A stretch of DNA of 64,000 nucleotides, from assembly GCF_030815985.1 (NCBI RefSeq), contig NZ_JAUSXM010000001.1, forward strand, positions 2,914,001 through 2,978,000, in the 5' to 3' direction. Shown one piece after another: positions 34,846-44,299 of the stretch. Made by a program: the position numbers and the translations under genes. Numbering within the stretch: the first letter of the stretch is position 1; each line of letters opens with the position of its first letter. The notes beneath the pieces were generated by a model. It was not told the DNA's origin, did no database searches, and worked only from the letters and a program-made list of their open reading frames with translations. This DNA comes from Paenibacillus sp. W2I17 (GTDB taxonomy: Bacteria; Bacillota; Bacilli; Paenibacillales; Paenibacillaceae).

Positions 34846-35963
34846 CGGGAACCCTCTCTTTGCACGGATGAATCACCCGACGCAGTGGAGTCCGAAGCAG
34901 GGCTTGTCCCATCCGAGACACCCGCGCTTGCAAAGGTCGCCATCTCGTTCAGAATGAGACATGCTGCGTCAATCAGATGAAGACTGAGCACGCCACCTGT
35001 GCCTTCACCCAGACGCATGTCCAGATCCAGCATCGCTTTCAGGTCCAGTTCACGCAGCAGCGCTCCATGTCCATTTTCGTGTGAAGTATGAGAAGCGATC
35101 ATATAAGCCGTACTCAGAGGTGCAAGTTGTCTCGCCACCAGCGCTGCCGCGGTAGAGATGAACCCGTCTACAACGACTGGGCAACGATTAGCAGCAGCTG
35201 CAAGAATAACCCCGGCGAGTCCCGCAATCTCCAGCCCGCCCACCTTGCACAGAACATCCAGTGCATCTTCCGGGTTCGGTGCGTTTACGCTAAGCGCCCG
35301 GCTGACTACAGCAGCCTTGCGCTGCAAGCCTGCATCATCAATGCCGGTTCCTCGCCCCACGGCGGCAGCTGGTGCAACTCCGGTTAACGCGCTCATTACA
35401 GCAGCACTTGCGGTGGTGTTGCCAATTCCCATCTCCCCGGTGACAAACAGCTGTGTTCCCTTCGCCACCTCTGCCGCTACAACTTCGGCTCCTGCAAGGA
35501 TAGCCCGAACTGCCTCATCCCGGGTCATCGCTGCCCCTCGGGCCATATTGGCCGTGCCTTTGCGAATTTTACGGGAAAGCAGGTCCGGATGTTCAAGATC
35601 GGCATTCACACCGATATCCACACAGATCACATCAGCTCCGGCGTGACGGGCAAGCACATTCACTGCAGCGCCTCCAGCGAGGAAATTCAGGACCATCTGC
35701 GGGGTCACTTCGGCGGGAAAAGCACTGATACCTTCTTCCACTACGCCGTGATCTGCGGCCATGACAATGACCGCCCTGTGATCAAAACGCGGACGTGTAT
35801 TGCCCGTCATACCTGCCAGGCGGATCACCAGCTCTTCCAATTTGCCCAAGCTTCCCGGTGGCTTCGTCAACGAATCCACATGTGCAGAGGTTTCTGCCGC
35901 GACTTCCTGATCAGGAGCAGTAATCTTACTTGTTAAATGCTCCAACACCTGTTCATTATTCAT
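34842..35963 (-). CDS. cobT: Nicotinate-nucleotide-dimethylbenzimidazole phosphoribosyltransferase
   Basis: Makes alpha-ribazole phosphate, the lower-ligand nucleotide of cobalamin. 373 residues. Landmarks are LTKPPGSLGKLEELV, VMAADHGVVEEGISAFP, FVTGEMGIGNTT and the C-terminal RLGEGTGGVLSLHLIDA containing the catalytic Glu region. The start at 35963 has GAAGGAAG upstream, whereas the ATG at 36008, directly after the btuD stop, has none. A 25-residue Ser/Thr/Asp-rich C-terminal tail extends past the usual end of the enzyme. Confidence 0.93.
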   Translation of the reverse strand: MNNEQVLEHLTSKITAPDQEVAAETSAHVDSLTKPPGSLGKLEELVIRLAGMTGNTRPRFDHRAVIVMAADHGVVEEGISAFPAEVTPQMVLNFLAGGAAVNVLARHAGADVICVDIGVNADLEHPDLLSRKIRKGTANMARGAAMTRDEAVRAILAGAEVVAAEVAKGTQLFVTGEMGIGNTTASAAVMSALTGVAPAAAVGRGTGIDDAGLQRKAAVVSRALSVNAPNPEDALDVLCKVGGLEIAGLAGVILAAAANRCPVVVDGFISTAAALVARQLAPLSTAYMIASHTSHENGHGALLRELDLKAMLDLDMRLGEGTGGVLSLHLIDAACLILNEMATFASAGVSDGTSPASDSTASGDSSVQREGSR

Positions 35964-36008
35964 ACAACCAGCACTTCCTTCATCAAAATATGGGTTGTCC
36001 CGCTTCAT

Positions 36009-36821
36009 TTAATCGATTTCACGCCGCAGCAGCAGTTGAGGTATGGCATGGTCGGGATGGGAGACAATCGCGGGTTTGACGCGAAATATGTCCTGGATAT
36101 TCTCATCGTTGATCAACGTATGAGGCGTGCCCTTTCCAACCGCCATGCCCTCACGCAGCGCCAGAATGTGATCGCAAAATAACGCGGCCAGATTCAGATC
36201 ATGCAGCACAGCCACAATTGTAATGTTATTTCTCTGTCGCCATGCCGATAACAATTCCATGAATTGCAATTGATATTTAATATCCAGAAACGTGGTCGGC
36301 TCGTCCAGCAGCAGTAACCTCGGCTCCTGAGCCATAACTTTGGCTAGTGCGACCCGCTGCCGTTGCCCGCCGCTGAGTGCATCCAGCGGTCTGTCCGCCA
36401 GTTCTGTCAATCCCAGGTCTTCGAGCACCCTGTCCACCACAAGTGCCCCATCACCCGTTTCCCGCCCCAGCCAGTTCTGGTACGGATATCTCCCCATCTC
36501 CACCACGTCTCGCACGGGATAGGAGATGGCTGGCAAACCATCCTGCTGCAATACAGCGATCATGCGCGACAGGTCCTTACGGCTGTAAGAGCCGATGTCT
36601 CGACCATCGATACGGATCTGACCTTCGTTTAACTGTTCCGTTCCGGCAATAAGCTGGATCAGGGTGGACTTACCACTGCCGTTTGGTCCGACAACTCCCC
36701 ACCAGTCACCTTCGCCAACATGCCAGTCTACATTGCGCAATGCCTGGTGATTGCCATATGACTTCCCTGCTCCCTTAATGGAGATAAGTGAAGTCGAGTT
36801 GGAACTGGTACTGGAATTCAT
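36009..36821 (-). CDS. btuD: Corrinoid ABC transporter, ATP-binding subunit
   Basis: 270 residues. Walker A GPNGSGKSTLI, Q-loop region VLQQDGLPAIS, signature LSGGQRQRVALAKVM, Walker B LLLLDEPTTFLD and H-loop VLHDLNLAALF. It energises import by the permease encoded just upstream (ATGA overlap at 36818-36821). Sequence alone resembles siderophore transporters; the B12 riboswitch and neighbours give the substrate. Confidence 0.92.
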   Translation of the reverse strand: MNSSTSSNSTSLISIKGAGKSYGNHQALRNVDWHVGEGDWWGVVGPNGSGKSTLIQLIAGTEQLNEGQIRIDGRDIGSYSRKDLSRMIAVLQQDGLPAISYPVRDVVEMGRYPYQNWLGRETGDGALVVDRVLEDLGLTELADRPLDALSGGQRQRVALAKVMAQEPRLLLLDEPTTFLDIKYQLQFMELLSAWRQRNNITIVAVLHDLNLAALFCDHILALREGMAVGKGTPHTLINDENIQDIFRVKPAIVSHPDHAIPQLLLRREID

Positions 36822-37864
36822 GGCATCATCCCCTTCTGCAACTTTTTGTTCCGGTGCAGCAGGTAAGCAAAGAACGGCGCACCAACAAAGGCGGTGACGA
36901 CACCAAGCGGAATTTCAGTTGGCGCCAGCAACGATCTTGCGATGGTATCTGCCCACACCATGAAGATCGCTCCACCAATGGCAGACAAAGGTACCAGCAG
37001 TCGGTAATCCGGTCCCACCAGCAGCCGCAACATATGCGGGATCACCAACCCAACGAATCCGATGACACCCGATACCGAGACAGCACCTGCGGTCAGCAGT
37101 GTGCCAACTGCCAGCACCGACAGCTTGAGCCTGTCCACTCCGATCCCGATATGTGCCGCTTGACGTTCTCCCAGTGCAAGCACATTCAACGAGCGTGCGC
37201 GGCTCCAGAGAAAGACCAACCCTAACAGAAAATACGGGAAAAGGATGGCCGTATACGACCACCCACGCAGAGCCAGACTTCCCATCGTCCAGTATATAAT
37301 TTCATTAATCGTCTGTTTCGACATGGTCGACAGGAAGGAAACAACTGCGCCCAGGAAACTTTGCATGACCACACCAGCCAGAATGAGGCTATGTGTAGGT
37401 ATTTTACGCCCTTCACGAGCCAGTGCCATAACAAACCATAACGTGATTACACCCGTCAAAAACGCAATCAAAGGCAACGTCCAGATCCCAATCAGTGCAT
37501 ACTGCAATCCGAAGAAAATCAGAAAGGCTGCACCCACGGAAGCACCGGATGATACGCCCAGGGTGAACGGGTCTGCCAGCGGGTTCCGAAGAACCCCCTG
37601 GAATCCCGCACCGGCAATCGCCAACGATGCGCCAACGAGCACGGCAAGCAGTACACGTGGGAATCTGACTTTCCAGATAATCTGTTCGGCTGCCTTATTC
37701 CAATCCGGTGTAATCCAATCGCCCACCCAGGGAATTTTGTGAATCAGGATGCCTGCAATATCCCGGATCGGCAACGCTACTGAACCAATGCCCGTGCAGA
37801 TGAGCACGGTGAGCACCAGCAGCACCATGCCCGTCGTTCCGAACAGGATCAGCTTTTTACTCAT
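36818..37864 (-). CDS. btuC: Corrinoid ABC transporter, permease
   Basis: 348 residues of the FecCD/BtuC family with about nine to ten membrane helices. RFPRVLLAVLVGASLAIAG, NPLADPFTLGVSSGASVGAA and GVIGFVGLVIPHMLRL are the family landmarks, the last being the coupling helix region that contacts the ATPase. It overlaps the genes on both sides by 4 bases. Confidence 0.93.
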   Translation of the reverse strand: MSKKLILFGTTGMVLLVLTVLICTGIGSVALPIRDIAGILIHKIPWVGDWITPDWNKAAEQIIWKVRFPRVLLAVLVGASLAIAGAGFQGVLRNPLADPFTLGVSSGASVGAAFLIFFGLQYALIGIWTLPLIAFLTGVITLWFVMALAREGRKIPTHSLILAGVVMQSFLGAVVSFLSTMSKQTINEIIYWTMGSLALRGWSYTAILFPYFLLGLVFLWSRARSLNVLALGERQAAHIGIGVDRLKLSVLAVGTLLTAGAVSVSGVIGFVGLVIPHMLRLLVGPDYRLLVPLSAIGGAIFMVWADTIARSLLAPTEIPLGVVTAFVGAPFFAYLLHRNKKLQKGMMP

Positions 37865-38859
37865 TGGAACAAGTCAGGGTAGATCGCTTTGGCTACTTCT
37901 TTCAACCCTTGAGTTACACGTGGACCCGGACGGCTCAGCAGGTTGGCATCCAGGCCAATAACCGCATCATTTTTCACAGCCGTAATTTGATCCCAGCCGC
38001 TGCGCGCCTTGATGATCTGATCCAGTGTTTTGGAGTTTTCGTCAATTACATCGTTGGCATACAGGATCACATCGGGGTTGGAGGCAATCACGTTCTCTTC
38101 ATTAATTTCATACCAGCCCTCTTTGTCGGAAGCAATATTGCTACCACCGGCTACAGTGATGAGTTCATCCATGAATTCGCCTTTACCCACAGTCCAGCCT
38201 GGGGAGAACTCAACATATACTTTTTTCTTATCTTCCGGTTTAACTGCCTTCACCGCTTCGGTTACATCCGTCACGTCCTGTTTCATCTGGGTGATGATTT
38301 CTTGTGCTTTTTCCTGATGATCGGTAATTTTACCGAAAGTTTCAATATTGTTCATCACATCGTCGATGGATTTAGGGTCCGTTTTGAAAATGGTAATGCC
38401 CAGTTCGCGCAGCTTCTTCACCGCATCCTCACTCATCGAGATACCTGTGAAGACAATGTCGGCTTCAGCTGCAATGATGGACTCTTCATTGGGCTTGGTG
38501 ATACCGCCCATTTTAGCTTTGGTTGTTGCCGCTTCCGGATAATCGTCATAGTCGGATACACCAACGATCTGATCGTCCAATCCTAGGGCAAACAGGGATT
38601 CCGTTTCAGCCGGAGACACGGATACGATTTTGGCCGGTGCCTTTTCAAAGGTGAACGATTCACCCGTTGCATCCGTAACGGTAAGTGGATATTGTGTTTT
38701 GAGGTCCGTCTGCGCCTGGCCTTGGGACTGCTCCTGTGCCGGTTGCTGTGAAGTACCTGTGCCCTCGTTTGATGTTGCATTGCCACATCCGGCCAAAGCC
38801 AGTGCGAGTGCCGCTGCACTTAGCAGGGACGCTACGTTTTTCCAATTCTTGAAATTCAT
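37861..38859 (-). CDS. btuF: Corrinoid ABC transporter, substrate-binding lipoprotein
   Basis: 332 residues. Signal peptide with lipobox LALAGCG, a Gln/Ser/Thr-rich linker, then a class III binding-protein fold with KIVSVSPAETESLFALGLDD, SDYDDYP and the C-terminal SRPGPRVTQGLKEVA. It captures cobalamin or cobinamide outside the cell and delivers it to the permease. The start at 38859 has GGGGAG 9 bases upstream; a longer frame to 39021 would run through the terminator and is rejected. First gene after the riboswitch. Confidence 0.92.
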   Translation of the reverse strand: MNFKNWKNVASLLSAAALALALAGCGNATSNEGTGTSQQPAQEQSQGQAQTDLKTQYPLTVTDATGESFTFEKAPAKIVSVSPAETESLFALGLDDQIVGVSDYDDYPEAATTKAKMGGITKPNEESIIAAEADIVFTGISMSEDAVKKLRELGITIFKTDPKSIDDVMNNIETFGKITDHQEKAQEIITQMKQDVTDVTEAVKAVKPEDKKKVYVEFSPGWTVGKGEFMDELITVAGGSNIASDKEGWYEINEENVIASNPDVILYANDVIDENSKTLDQIIKARSGWDQITAVKNDAVIGLDANLLSRPGPRVTQGLKEVAKAIYPDLFQ

Positions 38860-38946
38860 TCTGTTATTCTCCCCTTCTCTATTTGTACTATTTTCTTGCA
38901 TCGTGCTCGAACTTTTACTACCCATGCCTTGGTGTTCCTGTACAAT

Positions 38947-38983
38947 AAAAAAATCCCTAATCCTTACGTCTAGGATCAGGGAT
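38947..38983 (-). terminator. Riboswitch expression-platform terminator
   Basis: ATCCCTAATCCT (38953-38964) pairs with AGGATCAGGGAT (38972-38983) with one mismatch; on the minus strand seven T residues follow. It lies between the cobalamin aptamer and btuF, as expected for transcriptional attenuation by cobalamin. Confidence 0.88.
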
Positions 38984-39039
38984 GACGTCTCGCATATGGC
39001 GATCTGTACATGTTCAACCAAGGGTTGTCCATGCGCATA

Positions 39040-39250
39040 GAATAGCCCGAAACGCTGTCCTTTCCTCGAAGGAACACCGGTTTGTACGTCCAGGGCAGGT
39101 AACCTGACTTACAGGAATCATCCTGTTTTACAGTGGCGGGACCGTGCCGGATTTGCACCGGCTTCCCCATTTCACCCTTGTGTGTTCATGACTCGTACTA
39201 ATCTGCCATGAAAACAGCCTTCACACGCGGGACCCTTGGTCGCTGATATG
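39040..39250 (-). ncRNA. Cobalamin riboswitch
   Basis: On the minus strand the aptamer core reads AAGCCGGTGCAAATCCGG then CACGGTCCCGCCACTGT, containing the B12 box GCCACTG (complement at 39131-39137), followed by GTCAGGTTACCTGCC. These are the diagnostic conserved elements of the class. The edges are approximate. It should turn off btuFCD-cobTUSQ when adenosylcobalamin is plentiful, through the terminator at 38947-38983. It lies between the phosphatase gene and btuF, inside the larger cluster. Confidence 0.95.
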
Positions 39251-39372
39251 GTAAACCATTGACGTGTAATTTCTGCATGCTGCATACTTCTTCAGACTTC
39301 ACAGCCTGTAACGTATCTGTACCCATGCTGAAGTCACACTTCTGTTGTGATTATAGGGTATATTGTACATCC

Positions 39373-40059
39373 TTACAACCCGATCGGCGGAAAAGTCACT
39401 CTGCTGCCAAACCACTGATTCCCCTGTTGATCAAGCTGAACCTGAATCACCTGTCCCGGTACGACATGTGTATCCCAGAACCCAAGCCCGGCAATCAGAC
39501 GGGACAAGGCATACCGGATGACACCACCATGTGTGACCACAACTATGGTTGGCACTTGCCCCTCATCAACGTGCATCGAAGGACGATCCTCCAACAACAT
39601 CTCTTGGAGAAAGGATTCCAACCGTCCGGTAAACTCCTGCCACGATTCCCCTCCGGGCGGAGTGACCTCCTGCGGCGCATCAATCCAGCTTCGGTACACA
39701 GGGTTATCCTTGAGCTGACCATACGTCAGCCCTTCCCACTTTCCAAAATCATTCTCACGCAGGCGCGAGTCGAACTTCACCTGTGCGCTGGCATCAGGAA
39801 GAATCTGTTCCAGCGTCTGCCGGCAGCGAAGCAGATCACTGCAATATACCTCGTTCCACGAAACACCGCTCAATTGTTCATGAAGCGGAGCCAGCTCTTC
39901 TTTGGCATTTGGCAGCAGACTGATGTCGGTATGCCCCAGGTATCTTTTTTCCACATTCCACAGCGTTGTCCCGTGACGGACCCACAGAATGTTTCGTTTC
40001 AGTGAGCCGGGTTGATCCGTATGTACTTCATTGCCTGCATTCCTTTCATTTATGACCAT
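39373..40059 (-). CDS. Histidine phosphatase, probable alpha-ribazole phosphatase
   Basis: 228 residues. The phosphoglycerate-mutase fold shows the catalytic WVRHGTTLWN, the ENDFGKWEGLTY motif with the acid Glu and VVVTHGGVIRYAL. By position among cobamide genes it is probably CobC-like, removing phosphate from alpha-ribazole phosphate or from cobalamin phosphate; the sequence alone does not settle this. The start at 40059 has AGGAGG 9 bases upstream and overlaps the cbiB stop by 10 bases. Confidence 0.83.
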   Translation of the reverse strand: MVINERNAGNEVHTDQPGSLKRNILWVRHGTTLWNVEKRYLGHTDISLLPNAKEELAPLHEQLSGVSWNEVYCSDLLRCRQTLEQILPDASAQVKFDSRLRENDFGKWEGLTYGQLKDNPVYRSWIDAPQEVTPPGGESWQEFTGRLESFLQEMLLEDRPSMHVDEGQVPTIVVVTHGGVIRYALSRLIAGLGFWDTHVVPGQVIQVQLDQQGNQWFGSRVTFPPIGL

Positions 40060-41078
40060 AACAGCGTCCCTCCTGCCAGCCATACCCCCAACGTTATGAG
40101 CAGGCACAGTACAACAAAAGCCCCTGCCGACCAGAACATCAGACGTGACGTATGCACAATATCCTCGGCTTCCATCGGCCTTGTGGCCTCGCCCATGTAG
40201 GCACGAAACGAAGCAACGCCGTGATACACGTTATGTCCGCCAAGCCGGATGCCCAGTGCTCCAGCCACCGCAGATTCGGGAAAACCGCTATTCGGACTCG
40301 GATGCAGTCTTGCATCCCGTGCGACCATGCGTGCTGCTCCATTGGCGTCCAGCTTCATGACCCAGGCACCCAAGATTAACAGAATCGCTGTCAGCCGGGC
40401 AGGTATCCAGTTCGCCACATCATCCAGACGGGCCGAGGCCCAGCCAAGATACAGATACTTGTCATTTTTATATCCGACCATGGAATCCAACGTGTTGACG
40501 GCGCGATAAGCCATGGCTAGTGGAGCGCCTCCAATGAGCGCATAGAATAACGGCGATACAATGGCATCCACGATATTTTCAGCAACCGTCTCTACCGTTC
40601 CCCGCACAACCTCGGGTTCATCCAGATGCGCCGTATCACGTCCAACAATCATGCCCAGTGAACGTCTGGCCGCCGGCCAATCCTGCTGCTTCAGATGACG
40701 ATACACTTCCATGCCTGCATCCTTCAGCCCTTTTGAAGCAATGGTCGTTGCAATGAGCACCACTTCAGCTACCGCTGCAATGACAGGGTGGATTAACCCA
40801 AGCATATATATGAGTCCCCACGTGATGGCAAAAGAACTCCCCGCGATCACAATCGGGAACAACAGCCCTGCTCTCTTCAGCCCCGAATCTGTGCGCACAC
40901 GCGAGCGAATGACACGCTCCAACGCCGAGATGCCTTTTCCCATGCCAATCACCGGGTGGGGAATCCAGCGCGGATCTCCAATACATCGGTCCAACAGGTA
41001 CGCCAGTATAATAATCCAGGCTCCCGCCATGCCTGTCCAGAACGGCCAGGTCCATAGATGCTCCACCTCAAAAGTCAT
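40050..41078 (-). CDS. cbiB: Adenosylcobinamide-phosphate synthase
   Basis: Attaches aminopropanol (or its phosphate) to adenosylcobyric acid at the membrane. 342 residues. Landmarks are AYLLDRCIGDPRWIPHPVIGMG at the N-terminus, GRDTAHLDEPEVVRGTVETV, DAIVSPLFYALIGGAPLAM and VNTLDSMVGYKNDKYLYLGW. Several membrane segments occur. The start at 41078 overlaps the cbiZ stop as ATGA and has a GAGAGGA site. Confidence 0.94.
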   Translation of the reverse strand: MTFEVEHLWTWPFWTGMAGAWIIILAYLLDRCIGDPRWIPHPVIGMGKGISALERVIRSRVRTDSGLKRAGLLFPIVIAGSSFAITWGLIYMLGLIHPVIAAVAEVVLIATTIASKGLKDAGMEVYRHLKQQDWPAARRSLGMIVGRDTAHLDEPEVVRGTVETVAENIVDAIVSPLFYALIGGAPLAMAYRAVNTLDSMVGYKNDKYLYLGWASARLDDVANWIPARLTAILLILGAWVMKLDANGAARMVARDARLHPSPNSGFPESAVAGALGIRLGGHNVYHGVASFRAYMGEATRPMEAEDIVHTSRLMFWSAGAFVVLCLLITLGVWLAGGTLLWS

Positions 41079-41905
41079 TTGTGCCTGATCCTCTCTTTCC
41101 ATAACAGTCCGGCCCGAAGGCTCTCCGTCACCGTGTCGTATACCAATCTGCCAATCGCTGCCCCTGCCGTAGTCGCTGTCCCGGCATAAGTGATCATCGG
41201 CTGAGGTTCCTCCACTGCCTGACCTACCGCAAACACAATGGCATCGGTTGTGGTGCCGGTGGCGGGCAACCCGTTCTCCGAATCCAGAACACCCGCATCC
41301 GCCAGCGCTGCCGCTTTGGCTTCCACCGCCGTCTGTACCGCATTCACCATCGCCCCGGTGGTCATGCGTCCGTTCAACCAGAGCATGATGTTAATTGTAC
41401 CCGGGACATAGGGGGCCATCGTTAGATTCCGTGCTGAAGGAGCAGAGCGCTCCCTGCCGGAAGACATCGTCTTATTTCCCGCCGCATCAAATACCGTTCT
41501 CTCCGACCCCGCGCGTGCTGCATTCGATACACCTGCAGTGGTGCAGCACAGAAGACCAAATTCATCACTTGTATATTCCTGAATGGAGGTATGCTCCAGC
41601 CTTACGGCCGTCAATAATCCGGCACATTGATCACGCGGCTCTTGCCATTCGTTCAGCGCTTGTTCGATATCACGCGGCGGATCATCACAGCGGTAATGCC
41701 TGTCCACATAGATGTTAAATATGCGATCCAGTTCAAACATCCCGCCGCCATATACCGCACTCGACAGCGCTTGGGCAGCTCTTGGGCTCTGTGCTTTGAT
41801 ATGTCGTTCATGTGCGGATATGTTCAGTCCAGGCCAGGAAGAGGCCGCATATTTATTCTCACCTGTTTCTCCATTCGCAAAGTAGTTATAAAACGGGAGT
41901 GTCAC
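41075..41905 (-). CDS. cbiZ: Adenosylcobinamide amidohydrolase
   Basis: Cleaves the aminopropanol-linked tail from imported cobinamides and pseudocobamides to give adenosylcobyric acid for remodelling. 276 residues. Landmarks are VYGGGMFELDRIFNIYVDRHY, the central VSNAARAG, GTINIMLWLNGRMTTGAMVNAV, GTTTDAIVFAVGQ and the C-terminal YAGTATTAGAAIGRLVYD. The reaction is known from archaeal and Rhodobacter enzymes. It overlaps cobD and cbiB by 4 bases on each side. Its presence with btuFCD fits corrinoid salvage. Confidence 0.9.
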   Translation of the reverse strand: MTLPFYNYFANGETGENKYAASSWPGLNISAHERHIKAQSPRAAQALSSAVYGGGMFELDRIFNIYVDRHYRCDDPPRDIEQALNEWQEPRDQCAGLLTAVRLEHTSIQEYTSDEFGLLCCTTAGVSNAARAGSERTVFDAAGNKTMSSGRERSAPSARNLTMAPYVPGTINIMLWLNGRMTTGAMVNAVQTAVEAKAAALADAGVLDSENGLPATGTTTDAIVFAVGQAVEEPQPMITYAGTATTAGAAIGRLVYDTVTESLRAGLLWKERIRHK

Positions 41906-43092
41906 TGCCGCTTCCCTCCCTGTGCCTGTTCCGAATTTTTTCTCTGCTCCTGCTGACTTGATCGAAGAATGGAGGTCTGATCAACATTCGGATATCCCTT
42001 GGTTTCCAGCACGCTGCCCAGTACTTCGAGTAATGTAACATTGGCGTCTGCATCCTTGACCGCGAAACGTACATGCCCTTCGTCAAGCCCCGGATACATG
42101 GCACAGTTGCGAATCAGGATACCTCTTCGACCCAGCGCCTCCTGCATTGATGCCGCTGTCCAAGGGGCCGGCACACGTGCCAAAATAAAATTCGCCTCTC
42201 CCGGTGTCACCGCACATCCGTACACCTTCAGTCCTTCGATGAGAAGCCCCCGTTCCCGCGTGATCTGTGACATGGTCTCCTGTTCGTACCGTTCTCCACT
42301 GCGCAGACAGGCTTCCCCTGCCATGAGCGCCAGACCGTTGACACTCCAGGTCACCTGTTTCTTTGTCATCGCCTGAATGTATTCGGCACGGCCCAAAGCA
42401 TATCCGAGACGCAAGCCCGGAATGGCATAAAACTTTGTCATCGAGCGAATGATGATCACATTCGGATAGTCATTCAGATGTGCTGCCAGAGAATGACGCC
42501 GGTCTACCGGAATAAAATCCATAAAGGCCTCGTCAATGACAAGTACGGTTCCCGTTTCTTCCGCTTTGCGGGCAAGCCTTTGTAATACCTCAAGTGGATA
42601 TTGTACACCGTTTGGATTGTTGGGCTGGCCGAGGAAGAGCAGGTCTACCTTTTCCATGAGCTGCTCGATGTCCTCGGGTTCCGCTCGCCACGCCAGTTCT
42701 TCTCTTCCCTCCGTATGTACAACCTCGGCACCGAATTGTCGTGCCAACGCCCGGTACTCCGAGAATCCCGGTTCCACCGTACCCACCTTGCTCGGGGCAA
42801 GCCCCAGCAGAATGAGCGCCATGCTTTCGGCTGCACCGTTGCCCACGGAAATCTGCTCCTGCATCACACCAAGACGCTCGCTCAGCAGTGCTTTCAATCC
42901 TCGATGCGCCGGATCAGGATACCGAATCACCGACTGCAATCCTTGCTGTATAGCCTCCAGCACCTCTCTGGGCGGACCGAGTGGATTAATGTTGGCACTG
43001 AAATCCAGAAAATCGGCGGCTTCCCTCCCAAATCGTGACGCAGCCGTCTCCACGTCCCCCCCATGTCCGAACACTTCGATATAACCGGTCAT
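41902..43092 (-). CDS. cobD: Threonine-phosphate decarboxylase
   Basis: PLP enzyme making 1-aminopropan-2-ol phosphate, the linker of cobalamin. 396 residues of the class I/II aminotransferase fold: DFSANINPLGPP near the N-terminus, VGNGAAESMALIL, FLGQPNNPNGVQYP, the PLP lysine in IRSMTKFYAIPGLRLG and a final Arg in HVRFAVKD. The start at 43092 has AAAGGA 10 bases upstream. A 33-residue Gln/Lys/Arg-rich C-terminal tail is unusual for the enzyme. It is the first gene of the cluster; no riboswitch lies before it. Confidence 0.9.
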   Translation of the reverse strand: MTGYIEVFGHGGDVETAASRFGREAADFLDFSANINPLGPPREVLEAIQQGLQSVIRYPDPAHRGLKALLSERLGVMQEQISVGNGAAESMALILLGLAPSKVGTVEPGFSEYRALARQFGAEVVHTEGREELAWRAEPEDIEQLMEKVDLLFLGQPNNPNGVQYPLEVLQRLARKAEETGTVLVIDEAFMDFIPVDRRHSLAAHLNDYPNVIIIRSMTKFYAIPGLRLGYALGRAEYIQAMTKKQVTWSVNGLALMAGEACLRSGERYEQETMSQITRERGLLIEGLKVYGCAVTPGEANFILARVPAPWTAASMQEALGRRGILIRNCAMYPGLDEGHVRFAVKDADANVTLLEVLGSVLETKGYPNVDQTSILRSSQQEQRKNSEQAQGGKRQ

Positions 43093-43281
43093 TCTTCCGT
43101 CATCCTTTCTGTATGTCCTTTTTATTATGGATGGCACGGGAGGTGTGGGTCAATCCTGTTTTCTTTGTGTCCCAACCATAATTCGTTTACAATAGAAGAG
43201 GAATTTCGGTTCCTTTTGATATACAAGGTTCACTACATAAGGGACTAGCAATCCCTCACATACATTAATGGAGGAATGACC

Positions 43282-44286
43282 ATGCTGTTTGTAGACAACC
43301 AGGGCATTACAGATCCTTCTGTAAACCTTGCCATTGAGGAGTACATTCTGAAGCATCTGCCGATGGAGGATGACAGCTATCTGCTGTTCTACATCAATCG
43401 TCCATCGATCATCATCGGAAAGCATCAAAATACGATTGAAGAAATTAATATCGAGTACGTTCAGGATAACGGTGTGCAGGTGGTTCGTCGTCTTTCGGGA
43501 GGCGGCGCGGTATATCACGATCTGGGTAACCTGAATTTCAGCTTTATTACAGCGGATGACGGTCAATCCTTCCACAATTTCCGCAAGTTCACCCAGCCTG
43601 TGGTTGAAGCTTTGCACGAGCTGGGTGTAAATGCCGAGTTGACCGGACGTAATGATCTGCAAGTCGGCGAAAAGAAAATTTCGGGCAACGCCCAGTTTTC
43701 CACACGTGGGCGCATGTTCAGTCATGGCACATTGATGTTTGATCTGAATCTGGAGCATGTTCAGGCTTCCCTGAACGTCAATCCCGAGAAGTTCAAATCC
43801 AAGAGCACCAAGTCCGTGCGCAGCCGGGTCGCCAACATACGGGATCTGATTGACACCAACCTGACGATTGAGCAGTTCCGCGATGAGCTGTTACGTCACA
43901 TTTTCAGAATGGAGCCACAAGACGTCCCGCAATACAAGCTGACTGACAAGGACTGGGACAAAATTAAGGAAATCTCCGCTGAGCGTTATAATAACTGGGA
44001 CTGGAACTATGGCTTGTCTCCGGAAAGCAATGTGAAGCACACTCGCAAATTCCCTGTCGGCATCATCGATCTGCGCATGAACATCAAGGATGGACGCATC
44101 GAAGATATCAAAATCTTTGGCGACTTCTTCGGCGTAGGTGATGTAGCTGATATTGAAAATATGCTGCGCGGCAAACGGTATGAAGAAACCGAGGTGCGTA
44201 CTGCACTTGAGGGCCTGGATGTAAAACATTACTTCGGCAACCTTGAGCTGGAAGACTTTATCGGCCTTGTTTTTTTGGAAGAGTAA
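43282..44286 (+). CDS. Lipoate-protein ligase
   Basis: Attaches lipoate or octanoate to the lipoyl domains of dehydrogenase complexes in the cytoplasm. 334 residues. The BPL/LplA domain shows GKHQNTIEEIN, VVRRLSGGGAVYHDLGNLNFSF and GRNDLQVGEKKISGNAQ, and the C-terminal accessory domain is present. GGAGG lies 7 bases before the ATG at 43282 but only 1 before the ATG at 43276, so 43282 is chosen. Pattern is that of Bacillus LplJ. Transcribed away from the cobamide cluster. Confidence 0.92.
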   Translation: MLFVDNQGITDPSVNLAIEEYILKHLPMEDDSYLLFYINRPSIIIGKHQNTIEEINIEYVQDNGVQVVRRLSGGGAVYHDLGNLNFSFITADDGQSFHNFRKFTQPVVEALHELGVNAELTGRNDLQVGEKKISGNAQFSTRGRMFSHGTLMFDLNLEHVQASLNVNPEKFKSKSTKSVRSRVANIRDLIDTNLTIEQFRDELLRHIFRMEPQDVPQYKLTDKDWDKIKEISAERYNNWDWNYGLSPESNVKHTRKFPVGIIDLRMNIKDGRIEDIKIFGDFFGVGDVADIENMLRGKRYEETEVRTALEGLDVKHYFGNLELEDFIGLVFLEE

Positions 44287-44299
44287 AATTTAGATGTAA

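Noticed and set aside
37864..38586. Open frame of 240 codons opposite btuF
   Set aside because: Fully antisense to an evident binding-protein gene and without any family pattern.
43093..43281. Second cobalamin riboswitch before cobD
   Set aside because: The B12 box and aptamer core are absent on the minus strand in this region.
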